A stretch of DNA of 64,000 nucleotides from Trichobilharzia szidati (GCA_944472155.2 OX235272.1:104538020-104602019), one strand, 5' to 3'; shown: positions 22,486 through 34,479, numbered from the stretch's first letter. Numbers and translations are program-made. Notes: a model not told the origin generated them from the sequence alone.

Positions 22486-23770
22486 ATTATTATATTATTG
22501 TATCCTTTAATTCCTAGAGGAACATAGGGCTTCAGCCGTGCGTCACCATTGCGTTCTGTTCTTTGCTAGAGTCTTCACCTGGCTCCAGTTCTGCCCACAT
22601 GCTTTCATCTCCCCTTCACCTGACCTCCTCCCTAATGTCACCCTGATGACCAACTCGCCGCTTCCCTTTCGGGTTCCAATTGAGCAATGGCTTGTCTAGT
22701 GATGTCACTTGATGGTTTCCTCAGAGTATGGTCAATCCATCTCCATTTCTTCCTGCCTATTTGTTTCACAATCGGTTCTTGGTTGGTTCGCTCCCAGAGA
22801 TCTCTGTTGCCAATCTTTTCTGGCCATCTGATCTTGAGTATTGAGCGAAGACAACTGTTAATGAAGGTCTGTTGTTTGTTTGAGATGCTCTTTATGATGT
22901 GCTGGCCAAGTCTCTGATCCGTATAGTAAGTAGCACTGACTTCACATTGGAGTTGAAAATCCGGATCTTATTTTTGATGCTGAGAGGTGTTGACCTCTAC
23001 ACAGGCTTGAGAGTAGTGAAACCTTGTCTTGCTTTTCCGATCCTTGCTTTGATATCCTCTTCAGTTCCGCCCGTAGTTGAAACTATGCTTCCTCGTTAGG
23101 TAGATAGGTAAAGAAGGTTGTTTCTTTCAGGTTCCTTCCATTTATGCTGATTGTTGTCTGTTGTTGTTGTTGCTGTTAATAGTGTTGCCCAGGAATCTTC
23201 ATCACCTCTGTCTTCTCTATGTTCACCTGAAGTCCTATCTTTGATGCTTCTTCTTCCAACTTGTTGCTTTTCATTTGCATATCTTCCAGTTTGTGGGAAA
23301 TCAGACATATGTCATCGTCGAAGTCCAGGTCCTCCAAGTTATTTTTGTTGGGGTCCATTTTATGCCTGTTTCCTCGCTGCTTGCCGCTGTCTGTCGCATT
23401 ATCCGGTCTACTGCAATCAGGAAAATCATTGGCGATAGTAGGCAGCATTGTCTTACTCCTGTCCTCACTTCGAAGGATTCCGTCAGTTTCCCGTTGTGGA
23501 TTACTTGGCATGCAGTATCGTCGTACAACTGTTGGATGAGATGTATAATTGTCGGTGGCTCCCCGTAGTAGCGAAGTAGTTGCCAAATCACCTCTCGATC
23601 GACGCTGTCGAATGCCTTTTCAGAGTCGATGGAGTTGAGATAGAGAGGTGACTGCCATTCCAAGCTTTGTTCAATGTTGATCCGTAATGTGGCGATCTGA
23701 TCAATGCATGACTTGTTTTTCCTGAATCCAGCCTGTTCCATTCTAAGTTTTTCATCCAGGGCATGCTTGA
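22486..23770 (-). mobile_element. RTE-clade retrotransposon, 5'-truncated, with target site duplication
   Basis: On the minus strand it starts at 23770 in the RT domain (EQAGFRKNKSCIDQIATL), continues through SEKAFDSVDREVIW (first catalytic Asp), GVRQCCLLSPMIFLIAVDRIM, LEDLDFDDDICLI (FDDD at the FADD active-site position, about 23310) and the basic C-terminus, and ends with a TAATAATA-type tail at 22486-22500. Frameshifts near 23300 and 23090 and several stops disrupt it. The 27-bp flanking duplications fix both ends exactly, so the 5' truncation happened at insertion. Confidence 0.93.
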
Positions 23771-23797
23771 TTCTAGTTTAAACAACAAGAAACATGT
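23771..23797. repeat. Target site duplication, right copy (27 bp)
   Basis: Partner of 22459-22485. Together they define the RTE insertion at 22486-23770. Confidence 0.9.
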
Positions 23798-24059
23798 GAG
23801 TGAACAATATTGCTTTCAATTGGATCTTTTCCAGGCTTTCCTCCAATGGACACAGCTTTACATATAGAAAATTTGACCAACAATGATTAGTTGAGTTTGT
23901 GGGTCAAAAATAATAATGGTAATAAGTTTATAAGTTTCCAGATAGTAGGTATTACCGATGTTTTGGAATAATTTGAGCGCCTAGTCACATGGAATCATTA
24001 TAAACTATTTAAACTAACCCCAGCGTGTTTAAGTAAAAATCAAAACAAGATTTTTCTGA

Positions 24060-24500
24060 ACGTTTTGCTGTCTAAGTCATAGCTTCTTCTGCAGAATCAT
24101 CCGGATTTTATTTACCAATATTTAAATATATAGTGAAAAATTACACTAATTGAAGTGAGCTCCATTCGGAGGTCACTTGTCGGTAGAAATTTGTACCAAT
24201 AGAAAAATGTAAATAGTCATCACATCTACGCATAAGTGAAGTAGAATTAAATAGTCTAGAGAAAAGATCAGCTAAAGCAATTCATGTTCAGCGACGTCAT
24301 TTACAGACAAAAAGTTAGGATTGCAATAGGATCTCCCCTTGGACTATTGCTAGCAGACTGTTTCATGGCAAGCCTAGGGAATGACCCACTTAAGTCAACG
24401 ATTGATAATCTTCATTTCGCCGATAGATATGTGGATGACATCCTTATTATCCGTGATGATGGTCATGATCTTAAACACACAATGACGTTTCGAGTGCAAA
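24060..24500 (+). mobile_element. Penelope-like element D, RT fragment
   Basis: The plus-strand frame 24284-24500 encodes an RT palm: RIAIGSPLGLLLADCFMASL (G-S-P motif with the usual LADCFM) and then DRYVDDILIIRDD with an intact YVDD near 24428-24439. Everything else of the protein is missing; coding ends near 24500. Upstream at 24060-24110 the minus strand carries CTGCAGAAGAAGC...CAGCAAAACG, which resembles a decayed hammerhead in antisense, the arrangement seen upstream of other PLE copies here. The arm assignment is tentative. Confidence 0.75.
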
Positions 24501-24599
24501 TTGTTGCCATTCATAATCATATCATTCTAGTCACATGGTTTCACAATTTGTCTTATTTATTTATTCACTCCTGCTGTCTCTCTAACTTCCTTTGTTGTT

Positions 24600-24845
24600 T
24601 TTTTTATTTCCTTGCGTTTCCAGTGAAACATAAGGCTTCAAGCTATAGGTTTGAAGTTTCGGTAGCCGTGGCATTTATTCTTACGCAATGGGATTGCCAG
24701 CCCTGTGCCCAACCTTCCCTCTTTACCAGTCTTATTACTGGGTTAGCGAGGTAAATGAGTGCGTTGGTGGCCAGGGATCGAACCCCAGACCACCTGCGTG
24801 GTTGGTGAGCATTCTAACTCTGTGCCACCTACGCACTTGTTGTTT
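24600..24845 (-). mobile_element. tRNA-derived SINE, second family (copy 1)
   Basis: On the minus strand the head has an A-box-like GTGGCACAGAGTTAGAATGC and a B-box GGGGTTCGATCCC (about 24775-24787), then a body ending in the AAGCCTTATGTTTCACTGG-type block. A second copy lies at 49090-49330. It is not a tRNA gene: no cloverleaf or acceptor stem is preserved. Confidence 0.75.
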
Positions 24846-25335
24846 GCTGCAAACGTGCAATCGGAATGAAGCAATACTTTAACCGAAGATACGGAAATCG
24901 GCTGCAAATGATGTCACAAATGCAGGTGAATTGTACATTAAGAGCGCATCTCATCAGTAGATCCTTGAAAGAAACTGTTAGTAACCTGATATTCAGCTGG
25001 TTTTCATCAGTATATTGATAAATATCACAGGCAGTTTCAGTGAGTGAAACTCTGACGAATAGTAATTCAATGTCTAAAGACACCATACTTTCTTTCAGTA
25101 CGTTCATATCTTGTATACAGTCAACGGATTGAAGGCTATCACGAAGCGAATGGTAGCGTATCAGTTTCCTACAGGTTATAAAATATCAGCTAACCATTCC
25201 GCAACTGAATGGTATGAGGAACTTGGAATATCTACAGTTGGACGCAATTGGAGATCGGCTTTATGTATCTCTGGTAAACCATATTATCTTCGTATGATTG
25301 ATCCGGTTTGTCGAGTATAATCATAAATTTCATGG
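24846..25335. other. Unassigned; protein-like 69-codon frame
   Basis: The plus-strand frame 25111-25320 is uninterrupted and preceded by an acceptor-like TTGTATACAG, but no domain is recognised. It could be host exon debris or a piece of an unknown element. Confidence 0.25.
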
Positions 25336-25339
25336 CTGA

Positions 25340-26460
25340 TTAACTGCTCGGTTTTCATTCTTTTGAGAACATCCACATTTGGATAAAATCATTTCTCTGT
25401 GACAGAAACCAGACAACAAAAGTTGGCTCGATGACCTCCACGTCTAGGCCAATCAGCATTGGTGTCATCCAGGGGAGTGAATTGGGCCCCCTTCTTTTCA
25501 TTATATACATAAACAGTATATGTGAATGCTTTATTATAGGCAAACCAATTATGTATGTAGATGGCTTACTGATGACCTAAACATTCACAAATGCATATAT
25601 CGGGACAACTATGAACTCTATACATGAAGAGCTGATAAAAATGGATAGGTGGTGTGACACCTGGAGACTTGAGTTCAATGTCGAAAAGTATGGCTGGCTC
25701 TGCGTAGGCTGTCTCAACCTAGAACTCGACCTAGCAATTCAAAGCCACGAAATCCTCAGACTCAAATCTGTCCTAGACCTAGGACTGAATTATTCATATA
25801 ATTTATCATTTTCAGAGCATATCTCGAAACAAGTATCGAAATCACGCATGCTTATTGGTTTTCTACTCAGGAACTTTAACAGAAGTGAATCAAGAATACT
25901 ACTGTACAAGGTTTGTGTGCGCTCACTCCTAGATTACTGCTCATTCATGTTTAATAGTATACGCATAGAAGATAAACTGAAAGTAGAAGGAGTACAGAGG
26001 TACTTCACGCTAAAATTACTCGGAACCGAAAATGGAGCAAACTACTCCACCAGATGTCAAATCCTAGGACTAGAAACACTATGGTTAAGACAACTGTGAC
26101 TAAATTTGGTACTCTTCTATAAGCTTCTTAACCACATAGTGTATACCTGTGCTAATTGTACTCGGTTTTCAGAAGACACTGGACACAACTTTAGACGCAC
26201 TAAAGGTACAGTGGCTATAGAACAGTGTAAAGTGGCCACCAGGTAAAAGTTTTTCTTGATTGGGTGTAACAAACTACGTAAGGAAATGCGACTAACAAGC
26301 ACATTGGTCTCCTTTCAAAAGGCACTTAATGACACTCTAAGTGAGTTCGCAAGCGATACCAGTGCTAATTCTCATGTAAGATCTTCAGAAATCATAAGCC
26401 CTTTAGTGTATGAACTTAGAGACTACACCTGTTGTTTGTTTTGCGTCTATTAATAATTTC
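25340..26460 (+). mobile_element. CR1-like LINE, RT palm to C-terminus
   Basis: The plus strand encodes GVIQGSELGPLLFIIYIN (RT motif 4), YVDGLL where YADDL is expected (catalytic site altered), and after a shift 25611-26099 with DRWCDTWRLEFNVEKYGWLC, SVLDLGLNYSYNLSFSEHIS, RSLLDYCSFMFNSIR and VQRYFTLKLLG. It runs on to NKLRKEMRLTSTLVSFQKAL near 26270-26330. These are the palm, thumb and C-terminal blocks of a CR1-group RT. It is 5'-truncated with several stops, and is a family distinct from the 10.6-13.9 kb element. Confidence 0.85.
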
Positions 26461-28405
26461 AGACAAAAAAGCGGCAGTCATGACAATAACACCCATACAA
26501 ATAAGAGTCGATCGAATTATGTCTACTTGATACAAAGGGTGAACCATAAGCGATATACTAATGAAATATGAGAAAACAAGGTCGAAACTTATCACGGCAT
26601 CACATGGAAAGATATAAGTTACTTGGGCATTATATATAATCCACCATCTGCTCTCCTTTCCAAAAAGAATGCGGCGGTGTCTTATCCACAGTGGCGAGGA
26701 AATTTATAAATCCACAGTTCCCGTTGTATATACTCAGTGGAGGTAGGAGCCAACAAAATAATTCATTTAAAGCATATTCATACTTCCCATGATCACGGCA
26801 ACACTTTGCGGAATATGTCAAAATCGTAGAGTAGTCAAACCCTACACAAGATGTAACTAACTAAATCCGAACGGCAAACAATTTGTAGTATATATTTGAA
26901 TATTCATCCATATGTCGATCATGATGACAAATCCAAACCACCACCTATACAGCGCAAACAAACCTGGATATCTTTGAAATAACGAAAATATGCTGACAGC
27001 TGCATTTCAGATCCCACTGATTCATTCGATGGCAACATTCTGCTCCTGCATGCTCCTCTATTCGACATTTTGTATGGATTTGTTCGCAGTCATTCTGGTT
27101 CCAGACTGAAAAGAATCAAAAATCCACCGGTTACTGTATCATTAATACTTCTCTGCATGCTTAAATGGATACTAACTGCTGTGGTGAGCCTATTGCAGAC
27201 TACATTGCTTAAAACATCGTTTACGGTAAACTAACTAACGTTATATAAGCTATTTTTATACTTTTGTGAGTAGCCCACCATATCGACTAAATGTAACGCA
27301 ACACTCAGTTGTTGCGCGCATTTTCGACATATTCAAACAATAATTATGGGCCGAGGATTATATCACATAAATTGTTTTAACTTATGCAAAGTGTGCTTCC
27401 TGTCATTATTCCATTACCTTCCCTTGTATATTTATCTTGTATCAGTGAAAAATTGTACACATGCTTACTCCATGTACACATCATTATCGTATTGACGATG
27501 CTTGTCAACTGGAGTCCGACATGTGCATAAAGTGAGAATATATTATTATAAGATGCATTTTATTTTTACATGAGGGAAATGTTTTCAAGCTTTATTTATT
27601 TTTCCAAGTATCTGTAATCCATCCAACGAATACTTGGGTGTTTTTTTTTGTTAATGTGAAGTCAAAATCTCTATGTTTCTTGATGTGGTCCATTGAATCA
27701 CTAGTTATCAGATTTTTCCCACAAATTAAAGACAAAAAGACTGCGACCATGTAATTTAACCATAAATTAAGTTTATGTAATTTAAATAATACATGTCCAT
27801 GCCTGTACAACTGGTGAGTCCTACATAGGTAGGAATAAATATGTACCTTATTATATTATCATTACTAAATATCCTTACTAGTCGTATGTGTAACTTACCG
27901 AATTGATGATGCCTGGAAACTGACGTCCCTCATGCACAAAAAATGAGGATGTATCATTATATTATTAAGATGTTTCTCAGTCTGTTCTGTTTTACATCTT
28001 TAACTGGTCCGTATGTTATAAATTTTCTCCATATAAGCTATACTATCCATGAGGATTGCACTAACCCCCTTTATCTGGACGGATTATCAGTATTTCTGAT
28101 TTAGGTTTCAGCTGATTTACTTGCTATCTATGCTTCTTTGTTACATGGATGTAGACTTTTGGTTTTGTATTCAAATAGTGATAACAGAAATCTGTGATGA
28201 CTGATTTGAATCGCTGTAGTTCATGGTCAGAGATTTGAGTTAAACCATTTGTATGGGTAAGAAGATTTTCAAATTTTAAATGAGTATGAAGCCTATTAGC
28301 ATTTAGGTTAATTGAGCAAACGAAACCTAACTATATCTCTTGCTACCTGCGTCCAACGCATCTGTAATACAGATGCTGTAGAAGGAAGAAGAATTAAACT
28401 TTTTG
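26461..28405. other. Mostly unassigned; diverged direct repeats
   Basis: Positions 27488-27558 and 27896-27971 are about 75-bp direct repeats with visible divergence (TTGAYGATGCYTG ... GTCC ... TGAGRATRTATYATTATA forms). 27780-27860 is shared with 9785-9870. The ends do not look like TG...CA LTR boundaries. No coding domain is recognised. Confidence 0.4.
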
Positions 28406-28790
28406 ATAGAAATCTTTATTTTCAAGTATTGGTTTTGTAGAGATTTTGTCTGATTGCATGGAGGATTTCATCATGAGCTGAAATCAGTTAAAGAACCACT
28501 GGAAAACCTGGACGTACCGGACAGCTGTTTCGTCCCAGTTTGGGACTCTTCGTCGGTACGCACATCGGGGTTTTAACCCAGGACCTTCTGGTTACAAGGC
28601 AAACTCGTAGACCATTGGGCCCCTGAGACCCGATCCAATGGTTTTTGAATTCTAACTTCTGCCAATTCACGACATAGCGCGACCGTTTCGCAATGTATTC
28701 TTCGATGAGTTAATGCCTGATCTTCAACCTGCTGTACCCTACTGGTTACGACTTCCCACTAGAACCACAGGTTAACTGCCTGTATTAAAT
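28406..28790 (-). mobile_element. tRNA-derived hammerhead-type SINE (copy 5)
   Basis: On the minus strand the B-box region is at about 28570-28580, followed by a well-preserved hammerhead-like block (28514-28559), the tail, and a terminal AAAACCAATACTTGAAAAT-type end at 28406-28440. The segment 28621-28790, ahead of the head, is the same flank found beside copies 2 and 7. Confidence 0.8.
28514..28559 (-). ncRNA. Hammerhead-like RNA module in SINE copy 5
   Basis: Minus strand: stem I arms GTACC/GGTAC (28555-28559 and 28514-28518), CGACGAAGA, stem II GTCCC/GGGAC closed by AAACT, GAAAC, AGCTGTC. Stem II and GAAA are canonical. The CUGANGA strand reads (A)CGAAGA, so one or two core positions differ. 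Stem I differs in sequence from copy 8 (39957-40002) yet pairs fully. Confidence 0.55.
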
Positions 28791-28809
28791 CTTTATTCAA
28801 AACGAATAT

Positions 28810-29150
28810 ACAAAAAGATTTATTGACAAGATCACCAAGCCGAAAACAAGAGACATCACCTGTACCAGAAAAGAAACTTTACATGAACCTCAACTTCAAA
28901 GGTGACTTACTAATTGATGTCCTTAAGAGGAGAATTTCGGCTTCTTTAGGAAGCACTTTCTTCACAGCAACACTTAGAGTAGTGTTCCTCAGACTTCAGT
29001 TGATCTGCAGAAGCCCAAAAGACAAGATCTCACATCTGACGACTTCTATGTGTGTATACCAGTTCACCTGTAACTATGGAGCCAGATACATTAGTCGTTC
29101 AACTCGTATCCTGCCCAAAAAGGTTCAAGAACACTATCCTGCATGTGAAT
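28810..29150 (+). mobile_element. Penelope-like element E, linker and GIY-YIG start
   Basis: The frame 28823-29150 contains NLNFKGDLLIDVLKRRI, TSMCVYQFTCNYGARYI and a decayed YIG (YISRS), then EHYPA, the region between RT and GIY-YIG in PLE proteins. It is interrupted at about 29151 by an RTE insertion, and the PLE frame resumes at 29641. It closely resembles the minus-strand copy at 42770-43610. Confidence 0.85.
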
Positions 29151-29640
29151 TTTCAGCTCCAATGTGAAGTCAGTGCTACTTACTATACGGATCAGAGAGT
29201 TGGCGCCGAGTTACGAAAAGGACTTGAAACAAACTACAGATCTTTATCAACATCTGTCTTCGCTCAAAACTACTCAAGATCAGATGGCAGGTCAAAAAAG
29301 ATCAGCGAAAGGGATCTCTGGGAGCTAACCAACCCAGCAGGGACCAATTGTGCAACAAATGTGCAGGAAGAAATAGAGGTGGATTGGTCGTATTCTAAGA
29401 AAACCATCAAGTGAGTTGCATCACACACCAGGCCATGACTCGAGTGGAACCCAAGTAGGAAGCGATGAATTGGTCGTGAGTGCGAGCGTGACATGGAGGA
29501 GGTGATGCGAAGAGGAGATGAGGGCATTTGGGCAGACGTGGAGCCAGGTGAAAACTTTAGCAGAGAACCAAACGCAATGGATATATGCGCGTTTGAAGCC
29601 CTATATTCCTCTAGGAATTAAAGGAAACAATAATAATTAT
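29151..29640 (+). mobile_element. RTE-clade retrotransposon, 3' end copy inside PLE E
   Basis: The start (AATTTTCAGCTCCAATGTG) aligns with the same point in the RTE copies at 15540 and 33735. Then come the DRWIDWSYSKKTIK-like basic C-terminal segment, CCCTATATTCCTCTAGG and an AATAATAAT tail (29628-29640). It splits the PLE coding sequence without obvious loss. Confidence 0.88.
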
Positions 29641-29860
29641 TTTCCATGATTACAAAAGGGTGATAGTGGCTCTTTGGGGAGTGCGATCACTGAAAATCTT
29701 GTCAACACTAGTCATTCCATCTCAAACAAATGCCTCCTGCTTCAAAGTAATCTACAAAGTGAAGAACAACCTGCCAAAGTCAGTACACTTTCGTCTTATC
29801 TGCGTACCACTTTCCATTCTAAGCACCTATTGATTTCTGGTTAGAAACTGATTTTCACCC
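29641..29860 (+). mobile_element. Penelope-like element E, C-terminal part
   Basis: It continues the PLE frame after the RTE insertion: LQKGDSGSLGSAI followed by TSHSISNKCLLLQ. The same segment occurs at 38745-38990. The tail then decays into unassigned sequence. Confidence 0.75.
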
Positions 29861-30519
29861 AGTCCCTGGCATACTGAAGTAGATCATGGACGTACATCTC
29901 TAAGGTATTCTTGTTCAACTCTAACTTTTCTTCCTGTGATTACTGACACAACTTAGATAGAAAGACATATAAGGTAGAAGTTTACAAACCAATAAGACTT
30001 CAGCTTCACATAAGTATGTTTATCTTTACTTTAGACTGTCATACGATAGCAGAAAGAAATATAAATAAATATATTTAAACTTTGTAACAGTATAACTGAT
30101 ATTCGATCTTAATTCTCGATAAAAACGACTGAATATTGAACTTTGAAATTACCGCAGCATGTTTAAATTTTACAAAGATTTAAATACTCACTTTGAAAAT
30201 ATCACACTTATTATTAAGAAGAGATGAATATTCTGGGTATATTTATTATATTTATTACAATTACTATTCACCAAAGTTTTAATCAAATAACTAGCAATGA
30301 TCATTTAACAATCGGTATTACTTCTAATCCGACCAGTTCAATTCTCTTATGGGTGGGTTATTCGAATTATTTTTAAATACTTCAGCCTACATATGATGAT
30401 ATTATCTTTTTATTGATTTTTGATTTCTTAAGTAACGTCGGCTGTTAGAAAAGATATCAAATCTGTTGTGCACAGATTGAATTTAGATATGATGAAGAAG
30501 ATTTGTAGTTCAGGTGGAT
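29861..30519. other. Unassigned AT-rich stretch
   Basis: No coding motif or repeat recognised. Confidence 0.45.
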
Positions 30520-31520
30520 GATTTTGATGTAGTTGTGTTCTCTGAGCTAGCTGGATGGTTTATTTGCGAAGATTTCATCATCCTACTTACTAGGCAACAT
30601 CTTCAGCGCATACACTTCAATTTGATGAAGTGAGCTTTTAGATTTCTCCACTGGTTTATTGGTCATATCTCCTGGTGTGTGACCTTGAACGTCATGATTG
30701 TTTGGTTTTGTGTGTTTTCACACCCTCTAGGCTACTTGTATTGGTACTGATTGTTCAAATATTAGTTAGTGAACCAACAGGTTCATCCAGTCAGCGGTGA
30801 GAATGGATGTCCCGCCGATGACATTAGTTGGTGCCAGTTGCGCTAAATCACGAATTGGTAGAAGTTAGAATTCATGGACTGGCCACTGATGAGTAGGGCC
30901 CCAGTGGCTGAATGCTTTATGAGCTTTACTTGTAACCAGAAAGTCCTGGGTTCGAAACCCCGGCAGTGGGTGCGTACTTCCGATGATTCCCAAACTAGGC
31001 TGACGAAACAGTTGTCCAGTACTCCCTACTGGTTTTCAATGGTTCTCTAACTGACATCGATCCGTGGTCAGACTCGTGAAAACAAATCTAACCCTTACAT
31101 AACAACTCTTGAAAAGTTCAAATATCAGACAGAGGAAACACCAAGAATGCTAGAGAATTTTTAGAAGTCTGGTATTCCAGTGAATCGTCCATCAGTCACT
31201 AGACACATTGATTTAGACGAAATTTACCAATCGATAAGAAGAAGGAAATCTCATGCCCACAAATGGTCAAGCTTCAGGTCAAGGAAATAATCAACACCAA
31301 TACCAAAAGAAGCAGCCTAGAGGGTTTGAAAACACACAATAACAACCAATCACGTTCAAGAGATGACTAATAAACTCGAGGAGAAATCTAAAATCTGACT
31401 TCATCAAATTTAAGTGTATGCCTAGCAAATAGGACAATGAAAGCTTAGCAAATAAACCGTCCATCTAGCTCAAATAACACAAGTGCACGAAAAGCAGATT
31501 GATTTCACCTTCATTGAAAA
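30520..31520 (+). mobile_element. Penelope-like element F, inverted arms around C-terminus and a SINE
   Basis: The arms 30540-30740 and 31315-31490 are inverted copies; both contain TTTGATGAAGT and the CACCCTCTAGGCT/AACCCTCTAGGCT block. Between them, 31090-31270 encodes a PLE C-terminal tail (RHIDLDEIYQSIRRR, after a REFLEVWYSSES-like stretch in another frame), followed by the arm. A hammerhead-type SINE lies at 30780-31085. The RT and GIY-YIG domains are missing, so the copy is a short 5'-truncated one with an inverted arm. Confidence 0.65.
30780..31085 (+). mobile_element. tRNA-derived hammerhead-type SINE (copy 6)
   Basis: The tRNA-like head is at 30897-30965 with B-box GGGTTCGAAACCC (30949-30961), then the block with CGATGATTCCC, AAACTAGG, GACGAAACAGTTGTCC and the stem I remnants GTACT/AGTAC. 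The usual flank precedes the head (30780-30895). Confidence 0.75.
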
Positions 31521-31561
31521 ACCAAACACCAGACAACATCAGGCTAACTGATTCAAAGCAC

Positions 31562-32115
31562 AGCTAATTCAAGAGGTTGAAAGCCAAAGATTACGTAATC
31601 AAATGAAAGAGAGAATATAGACATCCAGTTACCAGACAGGGTAAGGAAAGACTAATAACTGCTTCTTTCTGAACACATTAATCTGGGAGAACAGAAAGAA
31701 GGCACGCACACCTCCGATTTTCTGAACATGTGCCGAAAAGCCTACGTCTTCAGCTGGCAACAAACTCTTATAATAGCGCTATTACCTGACATCTCCTCGA
31801 TACGGATCATGAGGTGGAAATCGCGAAATCCTTTAAAATTATCAATAGGCAGAGGAGCTCGATCCTCCTCAAGTTTGCCTTAGCAATTTCTATCAAACGC
31901 TTGAAACCAGATTTATGTGTTCAGAAAGAGGCAGCTTTCAGTCTTTCCTTGCCATATCTGGTAAGTGGATATCTTTATTGTCTCTTTCATTTGATGATGT
32001 AATCTTTGGCGTTAACCTCACCTCAATCACTTTGACATAGTGTAATTTTACTTGTCTCTTGTTTCTATGATTTGAGTTGAACTCAGTACATTGTTACCGA
32101 ATTTATTAGTCACTC
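31562..32115 (+). mobile_element. Penelope-like element G, short copy with inverted arm
   Basis: The plus strand 31685-31990 encodes a PLE C-terminus (IAKSFKIINRQRSSILL, then CVQKEAAFSLSLP), nearly the same as 46570-46800. The first 120 bp (31562-31680) are the inverted copy of 31908-32023, so it is a severely 5'-truncated copy with an inverted leading arm. The 3' UTR to about 32115 is shared with element N at 46850-46960. Confidence 0.82.
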
Positions 32116-32259
32116 AGAATATACATATAAGATTAAATTCCTAATCATACATTTCTTACACAATAAGTGATTCTGACTACATTAGCATGCGTAAATGAGA
32201 GATGTCATCGAAAGTGGAGACCATAATTTGTCGTCATTTGAATAAAATCCATGTGAACT

Positions 32260-33256
32260 AAAACTACATTACAGAATTATGTTCCATCTCTACTAAACCA
32301 TTTAATATTTATAAGACAAAAGAAAATTCGAGTTAAAAATATTCTTTTCGATAATTTTCTTTGCTGTTCCACAATCATGCATATATATATATATTCTAGA
32401 ATAATCGTCACTAAAAATATTGGTGATTTTTTTAAATACCATCGAATTGTCAAGATCAATAAAAATTAGGCAGGTCAAAGTACTAGCAGCTCCGATTGAG
32501 GCCTTGCTCTCACAGATTCAGTTCCTCGATGATGACATCAGTGCGATATTGACAAAACGTTTAAGGAATGAGATAAAATGAGCATTCAGTGTTGTTGAAG
32601 TATGCTGTCACTTCAAAACCACCTCTATTTTCTTCTCATAAGTTAATGATAAACCACCTAATTCCGCCTCTTCCAAGCGTATCTATCAGTTTGACTGCTC
32701 TCGTGGAGCCATTTATTTGCATAGATCGTAAAATTGTGCGTATTTTTCGTCTAATTTCCAAACAACATCCTGCATGTTGATAGGTTAAGTAAGGGACAAA
32801 CAGAGTCCATTCATAGTTCTCTCCTATCTCATCTAGTAGGTTCAGAACACAACACTGATGTAAACAAGGCTGCTTTCAAAGTCATCTACCGTATACCAAC
32901 CAATTAAGCGTTATTTCACCTCAAATTTTGGTTATTACATATTGCTGAGCCTGGCTGTTGGAATCTACACCAACAAGCCTAATCTATGTATCCAAAAGAA
33001 GAAATTAGTTCAGACGTTTTCCTTACCCCGCTAACCGGCCATTGAGGTTTTTATGATCCTTAATTTGTTGTAGAGATTTGCTTAATTTTATTTTGTATTC
33101 TACTTACTATTACATTTGTATGCTTATTATTATAACTTATGCAGCTTTCTTGAACTGTGATAATGTCATTGGAATCTTAACAAATCGATAATACTTAAAG
33201 ACACCTATATTGTTAATGACGATTACTCTAGAATATTCCATATATATATATATATT
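32260..33256 (+). mobile_element. Penelope-like element H, inverted arm, GIY-YIG remnant, 3' arm
   Basis: The coding remnant 32589-33030 (KPPLFSS, a broken NCSCGA-type motif, IYTNKPNLCIQKKK) matches element R at 57650-58050. The leading arm 32380-32470 is the inverted copy of the 3' arm at 33175-33255, and a decayed antisense hammerhead-like block lies at 32337-32372. The 3' arm is cut at 33256, where an RTE copy begins. Confidence 0.75.
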
Positions 33257-34185
33257 ACAGGATTAAGACAAGGTTGTTTGCCCATTATCACCGATGATAT
33301 TCTTAAGTGTGATAGACTGGATCATGAGGCACACCATGGGGAGTGAGAAGACAGGAATACACCGTACTGACCGATAAGAAGACTCTAAAAGATCCGGATC
33401 TCGCGAGTGAATGCTTTATGTTTAATGTCACCGAGATTCGAAGACTTGCAGGCAGGCAAAAACAAACAAACTGGCTGAAGACGTGAGCAGTGAAGATAGG
33501 ACTCCAGATGAACATAAAGAATACGGAGGTGAGAAAGACAACCAACCAACAGCAATAACGAACAGCACCAATCACCATCAATGGGAGATATTTGAAAGAG
33601 GTTACTTCATTCACTTATGTAGGAAACATCGTTCCAGCTACCGGAGGAACGGGTGAGGATGTCAAATCCAGACAGGATCTGAAAGGCAAAATATGCCTTC
33701 ATCAACCTGAAACCGGTTTGGAAATCTTTTTGCACTCGAATTTTCAACCCAATGTCGAGTTAGTCAGTCAGTTCTTCTATATGGGTCAGAAACGTGGCGG
33801 GTGCATCAAGAAAACCACCCCTAACAGAAAGAATTAGCGACAAGAAACTCTGGCTGGCAACCAACCTACCAAGGGTCGGTCGGTCAGCAGATATGTCGAA
33901 GGAATTGGAGATGGATCGAATATACGTTGAGAAGGCTATCGAGTGAAATCGCACGCGAAGTAGGCCGTTGCCCGAACGGAATATGAATGGGAAGTAGCGA
34001 GTTGGTCGTCACTTCGACGGTGACATGGAGGAATTCGTGTGGGGAGCAGGACATGAGATACTATGGGCATTAAGTATTCGTAGGGTGATCCAGATGAAGA
34101 GGACAGTGGAAAACAGAACAAAGTAGAGGTGTGCTGTTGAAGCCTTGTATTACTCTCGGAACCCAACGGAATAATATATATTATT
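33257..34185 (+). mobile_element. RTE-clade retrotransposon, 3' part
   Basis: It begins at the RT motif corresponding to GVRQGCLLSPMIF (33260-33290 in broken frame) and continues through IDWIM, the LQMNIK-type block, VTSFTYVGNIVPATGG, and the C-terminal basic region to a TAATATATATTATTA tail (34169-34187). It abuts the AT-rich arm of PLE H. Many stops are present. Confidence 0.88.
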
Positions 34186-34479
34186 AACATGCGCTATATC
34201 AACAGTTGATTACATTATTCACTAGACTATTCATCTGGAGAATAAAAATTTTAATAAGATATTAGAAATAACTCATATTAACAACCATGTTGTTCCCACT
34301 TTGAATGTATTCTGTAACTCTAACATTAAAACACACTGCATTATGTTTCATTCTGATATCCTTGGTACTGAGTAATGACTGGAATTGTCGTCCATTTGGT
34401 GTGTTTTAAAATGTCGGTTATGGCATACATCTGCATCCCAGTTAATCATGTTTATCCACACACAGAATAAACGTAACAC

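Noticed and set aside
23151..23568. Plus-strand frames of about 95 codons
   Set aside because: They are antisense shadows of the minus-strand RTE reverse transcriptase.
27488..27971. A solo or paired LTR
   Set aside because: No TG...CA ends, no target duplication, and no LTR-element coding between the repeats.
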